A DNA stretch of 64,000 nucleotides. It comes from Eutreptiella sp. 'Long Island Sound 2002'. Its lineage: Eukaryota; Euglenozoa; Euglenophyceae; Eutreptiales; Eutreptiaceae. The translations under genes and the position numbers were made by a program. The stretch covers positions 135,646,442-135,710,441 of the forward strand of contig OZ038382.1 of the NCBI GenBank assembly GCA_964036045.1, written 5' to 3'. Numbering within the stretch: the stretch's first letter is position 1; every line of letters starts with the position of its first letter. Of this stretch, positions 20,513 through 30,714 are shown in pieces. The notes under the pieces are model-generated. The model made no database searches. It worked only from the letters and a program-made list of their open reading frames with translations, and was not told the DNA's origin.

Positions 20513-22393
20513 TTCCCTGGGACTGACCCGGGGGGCATGTGTGAGGTGATGTGTAGGAGATTGCAACGCAGCTAGAATGCGTCCTGCTGTCCTGGATTCG
20601 TGACCGTGATTGGTGGGCAAAGAAGGTAGTGACCTTTGCAGTGGACGGGCCTTCTAACCTTGGTGTGCGGGGTGCTAGTGCGCGGCAAGTTGTCGACGTC
20701 TCTATCATCGAGAGCAATGTGTTTGCCTTGAGTGGGAGGTGGTTCGGCCTAATGACACCCTTGGGTGTGCCCTGCCATGTGTTGCAGCGCACGCCGGGTA
20801 ATGCATTGGAGGCTGCTGGCCCAACCCATGTTGATTACATGGCAGCCGTGGACCGGCAACAAGCCTTGTACAATGGGGCACGGCAATGGAAGGAGTTGCA
20901 AAAGTGTCTGCAAAACCATGTGCATGATAAACGTAGTGGCTTGCAACCCATCCCCACAAGTTGTTGCATCAGGTGGTCACAGGCAAATGCACGGCGCAAC
21001 ACTGCTTTTTTGGCTCATGTCCCTTGGGTGGCACGGCACTTGGATTCGAATGTGCAGCATTCTACCAAAGAGGAGGATGTGTGGGAGGACTGCCACGATG
21101 CCAATTTGCTTGCATGGGGGGTGATTTATGGGGACATTTGCATGGCATGTGGTGTTTCAATAGTTTGGCACAACTGCGCGCACCCACTGGTGCACACGTA
21201 GCCACTGCCACAGGTATGCTACAAGCACGGTTGCAGAAGGTGGCGCAAGAGGAGGATCCGGGCTGGTTGCAGTTCAAGGAGCAAACTGTGGCAGATGCAT
21301 GGCATGGTGTGCAGTTGGTCCAGTTTGATTCAGGTGGGCAGAAGTGTGCAACAACCCCCCCCCCCCTTTTCCAGGCGTTCAGGTGCGTGCAGTAACTCAT
21401 GTGTTGCTTGTAGGCATCAAGGAGGGGCAGGCAACAATTGACCCCAGGGGGGTGTTGGATTGCGCAGTATTATTGGACTATGGCCGTTTCCTTGCCCTCC
21501 GGATCAGTGAGCGTGCCGCATATGGCGTAAAGCGGTTGCGTGAATTCATGGCTTGCGACCAAGAAGAGTTGCGCGCAGCACATGTGACGTGTGACCGCGC
21601 CTCAGTAGAGTGGGAATGCTTTAAGGAGCACATGGTGCAACACGTTGCAAATGTGCAAATGTCTAAGATGTGGGAGGCCTTGGCACTTGAAAGGGCACAT
21701 GCACAGTGGGTGAATGTGTGGTGTGTTCTCGCATTATTGCGAACATATTTCCCTGCTTAAGTTGCTGTAGAGCGTACCATCTTGTTGCGTGGGAGGTTCT
21801 GCAGTAGTATGCAACACATTGTGGAGACACATGTCCTTGCATGTGCATGGCACTACATTCCAACTTGCCCCTTTTACAACAATGGGCAAAGGGACAAGGC
21901 GTTGCAGTGGCACGCCACCTGGCTGCCCGTGCACGCTTTGATATGCGCCCAAGACAGAGGGGTTTCAAGGAACGTAAATGAAAGAGAATGTGTGGAAGCC
22001 GCAATGCTTCAATGTCTGCAAGGTAATGAAGCAGTGGCTGATGATGGCGACATCCTGCCCTTCTTTGGAGGGCCGGGTGCACCACTGACCTCAACAGCAC
22101 CCTCAGACCAGGGTACAGAACGGCACAAGGCTAATGTGGTCGCCACTGTTGCACCAGATGGTACCCCTAACTCGCACGCTGGCAACCATGACTTCATCAC
22201 GTTTCGTACAGGTACGCAGTGTGCCACATGCAAGCAGGTGGTTCGCATCTGGTGCAACACATGTTTGGTGTGCCATGCATGCTTTTGCGCAAGTCCGCGT
22301 TTTTGTACAGAGGTGGTGGTGAATGTTGCAGATGATTTTTGTGACGAGGGGGAGGACAATAGTGCGGAGGAATGGGCCACACCACGGAAGTGA
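20513..22393 (+). pseudogene. 3' part of a hAT-like transposase gene, frame-disrupted
   Basis: The frame continues from the interrupted gene across the nested insertion. After one shift it reads QLECVLLSWIRDRDWWAKKV, FAVDGPSNLGVRG and VVDVSIIESNVFALSGRW. Later blocks are IPTSCCIRWSQANARRNTAF, RGVLDCAVLLDYGRFLALRI and, near 21690-21900, WVNVWCVLALLRTYFPA followed by VAVERTILLRGRFCSSMQHI. The last pair has the shape of a hAT dimerisation region (hydrophobic LxxLxxxFP, then ER, then a Ser/Phe-rich helix). The end (to the TGA at 22391) has a CxxC-type cysteine cluster (QCATCKQVVRIWCNTCLVCHACFCA) and an acidic tail. Frame changes occur near 20580, 21190, 21370 and 21770. The hAT assignment is by pattern only and is moderate. 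Confidence 0.45.
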
Positions 22394-22739
22394 GATAAGG
22401 GGCGTTGTGTGGCCATGATGCAGGCAAAGTTAGTAATGGGAGCGCAGAATGGCAAGCTCCGTGATTGGACAAGGGGGGCGCTGTTGCACTGCCTTGACCT
22501 GCTTGGTGTGAAGGTGGCAGGTAGTAGCCATCGGCGGGGGACCTTGCTATGCTGCATGCTTTGCCTTTTTTGGCACAGTGGGATGCCTTTGTGCCAGACA
22601 CGGACCGTGTTGCGCGTTCTGCAGCACCGACAAGCAGCTCCCAACCCTGCTGCTCGCAACCGGTGGATGACATGGATGGACTCATCGATGAATGAAAGGG
22701 TGGTGCCTACGTATTTGCATGTGCCTATTTGTTGTTTTG

Positions 22740-23280
22740 TGCTCTGCTGTCTTCTAGGATTTTTCCCATTTTCCTGTTTGACAGTTTTCCCCCACGTTCC
22801 CCTTTTGGTTTTCAATGCTGCATATATCTGTTTTATGTGGTGGATATTCAGTTTCCCCTTTTTTCCTGGTTCCACATTTTCTTCAGTTTCCCCTTTTGGT
22901 TTTCAATGTCTTTTTTTTTGTGGCACTTTTCCTGCTCACACATTATACCCGTTTTACCCTTTTTCGTTTTCAAAGTCTTTTTTTTTGTACTGCTATGTTT
23001 CTGCTTGTCCAAGATGGTTCCCCATTGATCAACAATTTATCAATTGTGTCAAGGCCTCAATTTTCCCACTTTTCCTGCTCCCACATTTTCCCCACATTCG
23101 CCTTTTGGTTTTTAAAATTTTTTTACCACTTTTCGTGCTCACACATTTTCCCCATTCTCCCATTTTGGTTTTCAAAGGTTTTTTTATTTTTGTACTGCTA
23201 TGTTTCTAATTTTCCAAGGTGGTTCCCCCATGTTCAACGATTTTTCAATTGTGTCAAGCCCTCCCTTTTTGTTTTTTCAT
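22740..23280 (+). repeat. T-rich imperfect tandem repeats
   Basis: Sentences such as CCACATTTTCCCCA, CCTTTTGGTTTTCAA and TGTACTGCTATGTTTCT recur several times. A block of about 85 bp at 22985-23065 (TGTACTGCTATG ... CAATTGTGTCAAG) recurs at 23195-23262. It is pyrimidine-rich on the plus strand. The Phe-rich open frames across it follow from composition and are not genes. Confidence 0.7.
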
Positions 23281-23546
23281 TTAGGGGGGTGGGGGCAGAT
23301 TTGGTTTAGGCATAGTTTCTCCCAACTTCCTCTAGTCATTAGACCCCCAAGACCCACCTGCAATAGGCAAGAACATCAGACATCTTCTTGTATAGAGTGC
23401 ACGCACAACATCCCATATCAGACATCAAACATCACACTTTATACACAATCCTGCACGATTGCGCACGATTAGGTATGTTTTTTAGTGTGAGACCACACGC
23501 CGACCTTTGTGACTCACAGATGCATGGTGCATTAGACCGTAGGGTA

Positions 23547-23574
23547 TGTACCCTTCGTGAACCGGCCGTTTGAA
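23547..23574 (+). repeat. Left terminal inverted repeat
   Basis: TGTACCCTTCGTGAAC followed by CGGCCGTTTGAA. The first 16 bases are perfectly mirrored at 26972-26987. Confidence 0.85.
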
Positions 23575-23820
23575 CTCGAGATTCACGGTACCGTGAATTT
23601 CACCCAATTTTGCTGTGTTTTGCTCGTAACTTGGTGCTATTGGGTGCTTTCGTCGTGCTACCTTCGCCCAAAGTAAGATGCAACAAATAGGTGCAATTTA
23701 GAGGTTTAAAGTCCCCGCATGGTGTAACAGATTTGGTGAGATTCGCGTGAATGTGAGATTCACGCACCTAAATTCACGCAGAAGTTCACGCTAGATTCAC
23801 AGATTCAGAGAATGTGAAAT

Positions 23821-23865
23821 TTGTACGAAATTCGTACGAATTTCGTACGAATTTCGTACGAATTT
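23821..23865. repeat. TTCGTACGAA palindrome cluster (left)
   Basis: Four overlapping copies of an 11-bp unit containing TTCGTACGAA (the first diverged to TTGTACGAA), 275 bp inside the left TIR. A likely transposase-binding or hairpin-forming subterminal motif (inference). Confidence 0.85.
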
Positions 23866-23931
23866 ACCCTCATTTCCACTGTGTCGCTTTCTCACAGCTC
23901 TCAAAGCCTTTCTTCGCATTCTCTTTTGACA

Positions 23932-24411
23932 ATGTCCCAGCAGACTATGTCGCAGCTCGCCAGCCTGGCCTCTCGCCCCGACCCCGCAGCCGACACCCTC
24001 GTCCACTACCAAGCCCTCCCCGTTGCCCACCATCAATTGGAGGAGGCAACGTACGAGTCGGAGGCACTGGGGGTGGACGACATCGTGGGCTGGGCAGCCT
24101 CCCTCGACCCCTCCCCCGATGTCATCCACATCGACATGCGCAGCCCCACCCGCAACAGCTACCTCGGGGGGAGGGGATGGGCCACAACCCTGTGGAGAGA
24201 ACTGCGCCACCAACTCCCCACCCTCAAATTTCTCCATCTAACCCCTCTCCCCTCCAGTGTTGACCAGCTCCTCAACTCGATGAGGAATAACCCTGTGGGG
24301 AAGCCTAAGGACGCCCACGTCCAGGTGTACCCCACCACTAACCTTGTCCACACCCCCCCCCACTTTATTTGGGGTATGCTATGCCCCCTGACGTGTTACA
24401 CTGCTGGCTGA
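23932..24411 (+). CDS. Small ORF of the TIR transposon, unrecognised
   Basis: The ATG at 23932 (MSQQTMSQLASLASRPDPAA) opens a 159-residue frame ending in TGA at 24409-24411. The composition is balanced, with Leu-rich stretches (LWRELRHQLPTLKFLHLTPL) and no membrane segment. It lies between two palindrome clusters, on the same strand as the transposase and about 0.4 kb before it. The overlapping frame on the other strand is less protein-like. The role is unknown. An accessory DNA-binding protein, as found in two-gene transposons, would fit its position, but nothing in the sequence proves it. Confidence 0.45.
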   Translation: MSQQTMSQLASLASRPDPAADTLVHYQALPVAHHQLEEATYESEALGVDDIVGWAASLDPSPDVIHIDMRSPTRNSYLGGRGWATTLWRELRHQLPTLKFLHLTPLPSSVDQLLNSMRNNPVGKPKDAHVQVYPTTNLVHTPPHFIWGMLCPLTCYTAG

Positions 24412-24540
24412 GTGACAGCCGGAATGACAGCCACTGGACTGGGTGTGTGATAGCCCATGAGCACCATCCTGAGCTTGCTTTGTGAGGGTCAACGAGGGCA
24501 CAAGGATGAGGCTTTGGCAGAAATTTTGTGACAGTCATGT

Positions 24541-24674
24541 GAAATTCGTACGAAATTCGTACGAATTTCGTACGAATTTCGTACGAATTTCACATTTTCA
24601 GAATATTCACACATTTCTATTCACGTGAAATTCGTACGAATTTCGTACGAATTTCGTACGAATTTCGTGCGAAT
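24541..24674. repeat. TTCGTACGAA palindrome clusters (central pair)
   Basis: Two clusters, 24541-24590 (four palindromes) and 24627-24674 (three palindromes plus a TTCGTGCGAA variant), lie between the two ORFs about 120 bp upstream of the transposase start. They are separated by a short spacer containing TTCACGTGAA-like words. The position suggests an autoregulatory site as well as an end-recognition site (inference). Confidence 0.85.
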
Positions 24675-24793
24675 CTATGTGAATTTCTTTTAATTGCATG
24701 CGAATCACAGTAGAGAGAGTTGTCTGCGGGAGGGGGATGGTAGAAACTTTGCGATGACTGCCTGCCCATTCAACAGGTCCTGTATCTCACACC

Positions 24794-26557
24794 ATGCCAC
24801 GGCCCAAGGAGCCATTCCATCTGGTAGCGGATCGTACACGACGGCGGCGCCTACAAGAGCTTCAGGAGGTTGTTACCAAGGAGCTTGCAGCACCCTACAC
24901 CGTCAAGTACCTGCCCGACACGGGGCAAATAGTGCCTACCCCCGAAACAAGAATTGTAGCCACCGTCCAGCCCGAGCCCACCCAGGAGGAGAGGTTGATT
25001 ATGGCCGTGTGGAGGATCCGGTCATTGCACCTCTCTAGGACAGAGTCCCGGTACCTAGTGGGGAGCATGACGTACGGTGTGGTATGGGACCAGGTGTACG
25101 GCATGCTTCGGCAGCTAGCGTTGCCAGAGTCCCGGGCGTTCACTGCCTATACGGGTGACGACACGGCCATCAATGGTGCGGCCTGCTACCTACCTGACCG
25201 CATCGCCCACCTATTCAAGTGTCGACCACCACCACCCTCGGCCATCATGCAGCCCGGGGACCGACGGCTGCATTGGTTGCCTATTGCGGTGGACGGTACA
25301 TCGAGGCATGAGGCCTCGTACGTCCATTGCACGCTTGGTGGCACCGCCAGCCCCAACCAACTATCTAGTTGGTGGCTACTAGGGGGCAGTGAAAAGTGGG
25401 AGACCCTCTACGCGGCCTCCCAGGAAATTGATTTTGATGATGAGTTGCCCAAGGCCGCAACCGTAAGTTTTAAGGATACGGCAGGGAACGATAGGCAGTC
25501 CCTTTTTTTTCTGTGTGCAGATGGTAAGGCACAGGTGCTCATGGCGGGCTGCCAAAACTGGAAGGCAGAATCCCCTGGTGCCACTGTGTGTTGGGTCTGC
25601 ATGCGTAACCGTGCTCTGTGCCTTGCTACCTTTGGCACAGCAAGTGCGATAGACGGCAACTGGGAACCAGCCGTTGCCCTAAGTGCTATATATAGGACCA
25701 TTATGAGTGATAGGCGAGTGCCTGATTATGGCCTCCATGGGGTCCTTCGTGTCCTGTTGTGTGCAGTCAACGGGACACGGGACCTGGTTGTACAATTGAC
25801 AGGGAAGGCACCGGCCACTGTGGCACGCACCATGCTGCAACCGGTTTTAGATGAGGCACGGCTTGCTGCACGAACTTGCACCCGTGCCTCATTAAATAAT
25901 GACAAGCCAAACAGCAAGGGGAAGGTGAGGATGGAGTGTGCTGCTGCCATCCATTTCATGCGCAATAAGGGTTGGGAGAAGATAATAGATGCTTGCCTAG
26001 AGCAGCCTAGTGTCAGGCAGCATCAAGTAGGGGGAAAAAGTTGGGAGTCGGTGTGCAAAACGTGGTGGGAGAATTTTGCAAGCATGTGTGTATACGCGTG
26101 GCGTTCCGCATGGTTCTCCGGGGCCGACTTGCGGCGGCTCCGGAACCATAGCATAGCCATGGGCGCTGCCCACAATGAGCTCCAGTGGGGCAAACTTCTG
26201 TGGACGCATCTTTGGATCGACCACATGTATTATTTTGCAAAGAAGTGGAGAATCTTGTCAAAGTTCTCCTGCTTTGCCATGGAGGGAAGTCACCGGAGGC
26301 TGAAGCGCATGTTGCGCAACAGCGGGGGCCTAAGCCTCCTCCGGGGGAGACTAGGGGTGCAAGTGGTTGTGGACAACCACACCATTGACGATAGCCTTTG
26401 GTTGCATGGGTGGGATGCGACCAAAAGGGCTCAACATGGGCAAGGGCCCATAAGTGTACAAACGTATGCAAGCCGCACAAGAAGACGGCTTCTAACCGAC
26501 ATGCAGCACCTTCAGACTCTACAGCGGCGGTTCCGGTGCCGCAAGAGACGGACATGA
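24794..26557 (+). CDS. Transposase of the intact TIR element (DDE-type candidate)
   Basis: A 587-residue, single-exon, uninterrupted frame from the ATG at 24794 to the TGA at 26555. It has an N-terminal basic segment (TRRRRLQELQEV), then WLPIAVDGTSRHEASYVHC with D167, FFLCADGKAQVLMAG with D243, a Cys cluster C266/C269/C276 (CWVCMRNRALC), a mostly helical insertion (about 310-480), and LSKFSCFAMEGSHRRLKRML with E497. D167, D243 and E497 are my candidates for an RNase H-fold DDE triad. The E-H-R-R-L-K-R helix is typical of the last catalytic Glu. The Lys/Arg-rich C-terminus (RRFRCRKRRT) could be a nuclear signal. TIRs and palindrome clusters surround it in the expected way. I do not recognise a named superfamily. 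KDZ/Zisupton-like relatives would be my first comparison. Confidence 0.75.
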   Translation: MPRPKEPFHLVADRTRRRRLQELQEVVTKELAAPYTVKYLPDTGQIVPTPETRIVATVQPEPTQEERLIMAVWRIRSLHLSRTESRYLVGSMTYGVVWDQVYGMLRQLALPESRAFTAYTGDDTAINGAACYLPDRIAHLFKCRPPPPSAIMQPGDRRLHWLPIAVDGTSRHEASYVHCTLGGTASPNQLSSWWLLGGSEKWETLYAASQEIDFDDELPKAATVSFKDTAGNDRQSLFFLCADGKAQVLMAGCQNWKAESPGATVCWVCMRNRALCLATFGTASAIDGNWEPAVALSAIYRTIMSDRRVPDYGLHGVLRVLLCAVNGTRDLVVQLTGKAPATVARTMLQPVLDEARLAARTCTRASLNNDKPNSKGKVRMECAAAIHFMRNKGWEKIIDACLEQPSVRQHQVGGKSWESVCKTWWENFASMCVYAWRSAWFSGADLRRLRNHSIAMGAAHNELQWGKLLWTHLWIDHMYYFAKKWRILSKFSCFAMEGSHRRLKRMLRNSGGLSLLRGRLGVQVVVDNHTIDDSLWLHGWDATKRAQHGQGPISVQTYASRTRRRLLTDMQHLQTLQRRFRCRKRRT

Positions 26558-26687
26558 GATGACCTTACGAACCCAGACCATTGTTGCCTGTGACCGGGGT
26601 GCATGCTGGGGGGCTTACTAGGGGTGTGAGGGCAAATCAGGGGGTGCACACGGGTAACATTTGTGTAAATTCACGTGAAGTCACGTG

Positions 26688-26712
26688 AAATTCGTACGAA
26701 TTTCGTACGAAT
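26688..26712. repeat. TTCGTACGAA palindrome cluster (right)
   Basis: Two copies of the palindrome, flanked by CACGTGAA/TTCACGTG palindromes on both sides, 275 bp inside the right TIR. That is the same distance as the left cluster from its end. Confidence 0.85.
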
Positions 26713-26949
26713 TCACGTGAATTCACGGCTGTGAATCGCCTACAGGCTTGCCGGGTTCCGGCACCTCTCGTTTTGGGCACGGTGCGGTCATGATGCATGC
26801 TTTTGGGGCGGGGCTTTCATTGGATGATGCGTAACAAAGCTAGGGGAGGAATTTTGGCCCCTCAAAGCCCTTGAAATGAACCAAGAATATGGCATTTTCC
26901 CCCAAAAACCTCAAAATTTGGGTAAATTCACGTGAAATTCACGCAATTA

Positions 26950-26987
26950 TTCAAACGGCCACTTAACGGCCGTTCACGAAGGGTACA
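26950..26987 (-). repeat. Right terminal inverted repeat
   Basis: Read on the minus strand it is TGTACCCTTCGTGAAC, then GGCCGTTAAGTGGCCGTTTGAA. Compared with the left end it carries an extra near-duplicate of the GGCCGTT word. Confidence 0.85.
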
Positions 26988-26989
26988 TA

Positions 26990-27745
26990 TTGCATGCCCC
27001 GCTCACAGTGACTCGTGCTAAAGCGGCGAAAGGACAGGCGGCAGGGTTTGCGGCTGGTATAGTTGCTGACCATGGTGTTGTGCTTGATAATGTCGGTGTT
27101 ATCCACACAAAGCCTCTACACCGATCGTTGCTCGATGCGTGTGGTGGACCGCCTGCACTATTGCATGAAGCATCAACACATGTTTTGCCAGTACGATGCA
27201 GAGACCTCTTGTCTGCTCACTTTCTTGGTGCACCCGTGCTATACATAAATGTACTTTCATGCGTGAGTTGTGTGAGCTCCTGTTGCATGCACGGAGCCTA
27301 AGTGTCAGGGTTCGTTGCGTATGGTTGATTGTTTATGACGTCGCTTGAACACATCGCGGCGGCCCGCTGTTGAAGCGCCGTTTCAGTGTTTTGGGTTATC
27401 TTGAACATCAGTGTTTTATTGCAGGTACGCCAAAATCAATGACGTAGTCATACTTCACGTCGGAGCCCAAGTATGAATAGTTTTACGACACGAGGAAGGT
27501 TATCCACGAGTTAGCCAGAGAGTTAGAGACGACGGTGGGACAAGTACTATTAAAGTCCATTCTAGCGCTGCGCTATTTTTTGCTCTAGGGAGGAGTAGAC
27601 CTCAACAATGAGTAAAGAATCATCATAGAAAATATTCAGCCCTAGTTTATGGCCACACGTCGCAAGAATCAATGCAAGCTCGCTGCAATTCGGCCTCCAA
27701 GAAGGCAGGGGTGAGGTAACCACTTTTGGTTTTGTTCTCTTGTGT
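26990..27745. other. No supported gene
   Basis: A plus-strand frame (26990-27301, Ala/Val/Leu-rich) directly abuts the transposon. It might be a fragment of an invaded gene, but the left flank of the transposon shows no matching frame. The rest shows nothing. Confidence 0.35.
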
Positions 27746-27749
27746 TTCC

Positions 27750-28915
27750 AGATGCTAGCAGGCCAGGCTCATAGGCTTCGGTTTGCGCAAATGTGGGTGA
27801 CTATGCTTTGACCGCCACCCATGGGCCGGGACCCCATGATTGACTCCACCACCCCTTTAGCCATGCCGCTCTTTGACCATAATCGTTGTATTTGTGCGGT
27901 GGATTTTACCGCTTTTTGCCGCCTTCAGCTTACTTTCAATCCACAGCAAGTTTCCACATGTTGCAGCACGCCAGACTTGTAGCCTTTCGTTTGGGCAACC
28001 GTTGGTGACTATGTCCCGGAGTTTTGACCAGCAACCATGGCCTAGGACTCCATTAGTGACCCCACAACCCCTTAAGCCATGCAACCCTTTGACCATAATC
28101 ATTCTATTTGTGCGGTTGCGCTCATCCAATGGGATGATACGGCACTGGATGTCTACGCCGATACTACCGCCTGAGGATGTCTGTCTTTCGACACTCCTAC
28201 CAGGAACCACGCCCTACATTACATCGTCCCCAGCAACAACCTCTCTGATCTTGAATGGTGGGGTTGAAAAAGCCGTGGCACCCTACACCACTGCATAATG
28301 TGTGCAATAGCTACAAATTGCCCCCCCCCCCCCCCGCATAGTCCCCTGCATGGAGACATGCCTCGCCCGCACGAAGCCTTAGCTTACCCAATTCATGGCA
28401 ATATACTCACTGGGCCTCAATGCCCATGCGCACCGGAGGCCAAATGGCCTCAACTTAGCTTGGTCTCAAAATAAAAATAATCATCATTCTATTTGTGCGG
28501 TAGATTTTGCCGGTACTTGCTACTTTTAGCTAATTTTCAATCTACAGCACCTTTTCGAAGGTTGTAGCACGCCAACCTCATAGCCTTGGGTATGGGCAAC
28601 CGTTGGTGACTATGCTCCGGAGTTTCGACCGGCAGCCATGGCCCCCGGACCCGTGAGTAACCCTACCACCCCTTAAGCCATGCAGCTCTTTGCCCATAAT
28701 CATTGTATGTGCGCCGTGGATTTTGCCGTTATTTGCCGCTTTCAGCCAATTTTCAACCTACAAGGTTTCAGATGCTGTAGTAGGCAAGGCTCGTAGCCTT
28801 CAATATGGGCACCCGTTGGCAGCTATGCTGTGTAGTTTTCACCCGAAAACATGGGCCCATTCCTTATCCTTGCCGTCAACCCTACTACTCTCAACCCATG
28901 CAGCTCTTTAAATGG
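27750..28915. repeat. About 225-bp repeats, four partial copies
   Basis: The block TTTGACCATAATCGTTGTAT ... GTGCGGTGGATTTTACCG ... TTCAATCCACAGC ... GGGCAACCGTTGGTGACTAT ... CCTTAAGCCATGCA recurs. Copies start near 27868 and 28690, partial copies lie at 27750-27868 and 28480-28690, and a non-repeat segment (28095-28475) splits the series. That segment contains a 15-base C run at 28321-28335. Open frames on either strand over these copies are not credible genes. Confidence 0.8.
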
Positions 28916-28919
28916 GACA

Positions 28920-30700
28920 ATGATATTTGTGATTTGAACGGGCCGGGAAACGGAGAGCACTGGCATGTGGCGGGGAGGAATGTGTTGTAGCCTAGCGCCG
29001 TGTGGTCCGGGGCCACCGTTCTGAGTTGCTTCGTTAGGTGCCTTCGTATTTTTGCTTAAGATCCTTTGTTTCATTTACATTTGCTAATCTGCATGCTGCA
29101 CTGCTGCTGCTGCTGCTCCATGCTGGTGATCGGGACCCACGCGGGTCCGTGTGCGGTGGGGTAACGGCGGCGGCCGCATGCATTTTTTGGGTCTGACGGC
29201 GTTCCGGCGCATACGGGGAAGTGACCCCCACATGGCGCTCTCTGTGTTGAGTGGGTTGGGTCAGTGGGAGGCGGGGATAATTGCGGGGGGGGGGGGGGGG
29301 ATGGCACCACCGCTGGGTGCAAACCACGGCGCACTGCTGCCACGGTGCATACACCTCCTGGCACATGCCACACTCAGGACCGTGCACCGACATTTCCGCT
29401 CACCGGTGACTTGATTTTCCCGTATAGCAATCCCTTACCCCCTGCTGAACCCGTCATCATTCATCCGCTTGGGGCAACAGCTCCGGGGGGAGGGGGGGTA
29501 GCGTTTCCATTTGTCACAGATCTCAGCATATGACATAAATAGAGCTCCTCTCGGCCGTGCATGGCGGCGGCTCAAGGCGTTCCGCTACGTGCCCACTGTC
29601 TTTGTTTACTCAGTGAACTACCCACGGGCATCTTTGCGTTTTGCTTTTGACAGAAAGGTACCTATGGTCTTGTAGGCCATTGACGAGCCACATCTTGTGC
29701 GCTTTATTCTGTTTGCCGCTCGTGCACACCTGACATAGCCAGCATTCCTTCGGGGGATGGACCCACAACGCAAAGGGTGGGCAAGGCTAGGGTAGCAGAG
29801 CGGCAGTAGTAGCAGTACGAGCGGCAATGGCACGAGCATCAACAACAACAACAGCACCACGAGGGAGAACCCCCCTTTTAAAGGTAACAAAGCCCCCCCC
29901 CCTCCATGAATGGGGCCAAGAAGAAGCCCCAAGCCCGAGAAAAAAGTTTTGAGAGCGACAGTGGCAGCAATGGCTACCCCAAGGCAACACACGCCCCCAA
30001 CTCCACCAAAGCCACCCCACGCCCAAGCCCAAACGTAACCTCAAGCCCGCCTCCAAAACCCTAGCCCCCGCCCACGGCGAGTAGGGGCCGTGACCCCTCC
30101 GGGGAAGGATCCGGGTGTGCGGGATACCGGGGACGGTTAGCTAGGTGACGGTGTTGGCCCCTTAGGATGATGAGCTCAACCCCCCGTGACCGCTTGGTGG
30201 TGGCCCCATGGGATAAGCCGTAGGCGGGAGAAGAAGGGAGAGAGGGGGAGGAAGAAGAAAAAGAAGGAGGCGGGCACCTTCCGGGTACCGGCAGGGGCTC
30301 CTTTCAAGAACCGCTGCAACAATGTGCACCGTTCACACACATACACAGACATACTAACACACCAACACACAAACCGTAGCATTAGTGAGAAACAGTCTTT
30401 GTTGGCAAGCCATTGTGGCATAGTGGTCAACAACCAGCATGCGAGAAGGCAATGGGGTCATGACATTATGGGGTCCACTGTAGGCTCGGGCAACCCGCAG
30501 AATGGCCAAAATGGACATCCGTCAACCTTGCCCTTCAATGCTGCTAGTTCGGTTTCTCGCCCCCGATAGGGTGTATTGCCTTATTTGGGGCCTCTTTCTC
30601 ACCGACAAGAGGCCAGAGTTTGGCGTTGCACTGCAGCCGGAACACATCGGGGGTCTTTGTGCCCTTCAACACAAATACCACCCATATCGGCTAAAATATC
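28920..30700. other. No supported gene; GC-rich with short tracts
   Basis: Contains a CTG trinucleotide tract (about 29100-29120), a 16-base G run (29285-29300) and a purine-rich AG/AAG tract (about 30230-30280). Frames on the two strands overlap and are Pro/Gly/Ala or Val/Leu rich. No domain was recognised. Confidence 0.4.
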
Positions 30701-30714
30701 CATGGTTACCTTGA

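Larger units (their letters stand above)
23547..26987 (+). mobile_element. Apparently intact TIR DNA transposon, 3.44 kb
   Basis: The left end TGTACCCTTCGTGAAC is repeated exactly, in inverse, at the right end. The similarity continues as CGGCCGTTTGAA on the left and GGCCGTTAAGTGGCCGTTTGAA on the right. TA dinucleotides flank both ends (23545-23546 and 26988-26989), so the target duplication is probably TA. Inside are two plus-strand ORFs (23932-24411 and 24794-26557) and four clusters of the palindrome TTCGTACGAA placed just inside the ends and between the two genes. The transposase frame is open for 587 codons without introns, which suggests recent activity. The superfamily is not assigned. 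A TA duplication with long, palindrome-rich subterminal regions does not immediately match a textbook family known to me. Confidence 0.85.

Noticed and set aside
22729-23309. Phe-rich frames as a multi-pass membrane protein
   Set aside because: The region is a T-rich tandem repeat, and all three plus frames are Phe/Leu/Ser rich.
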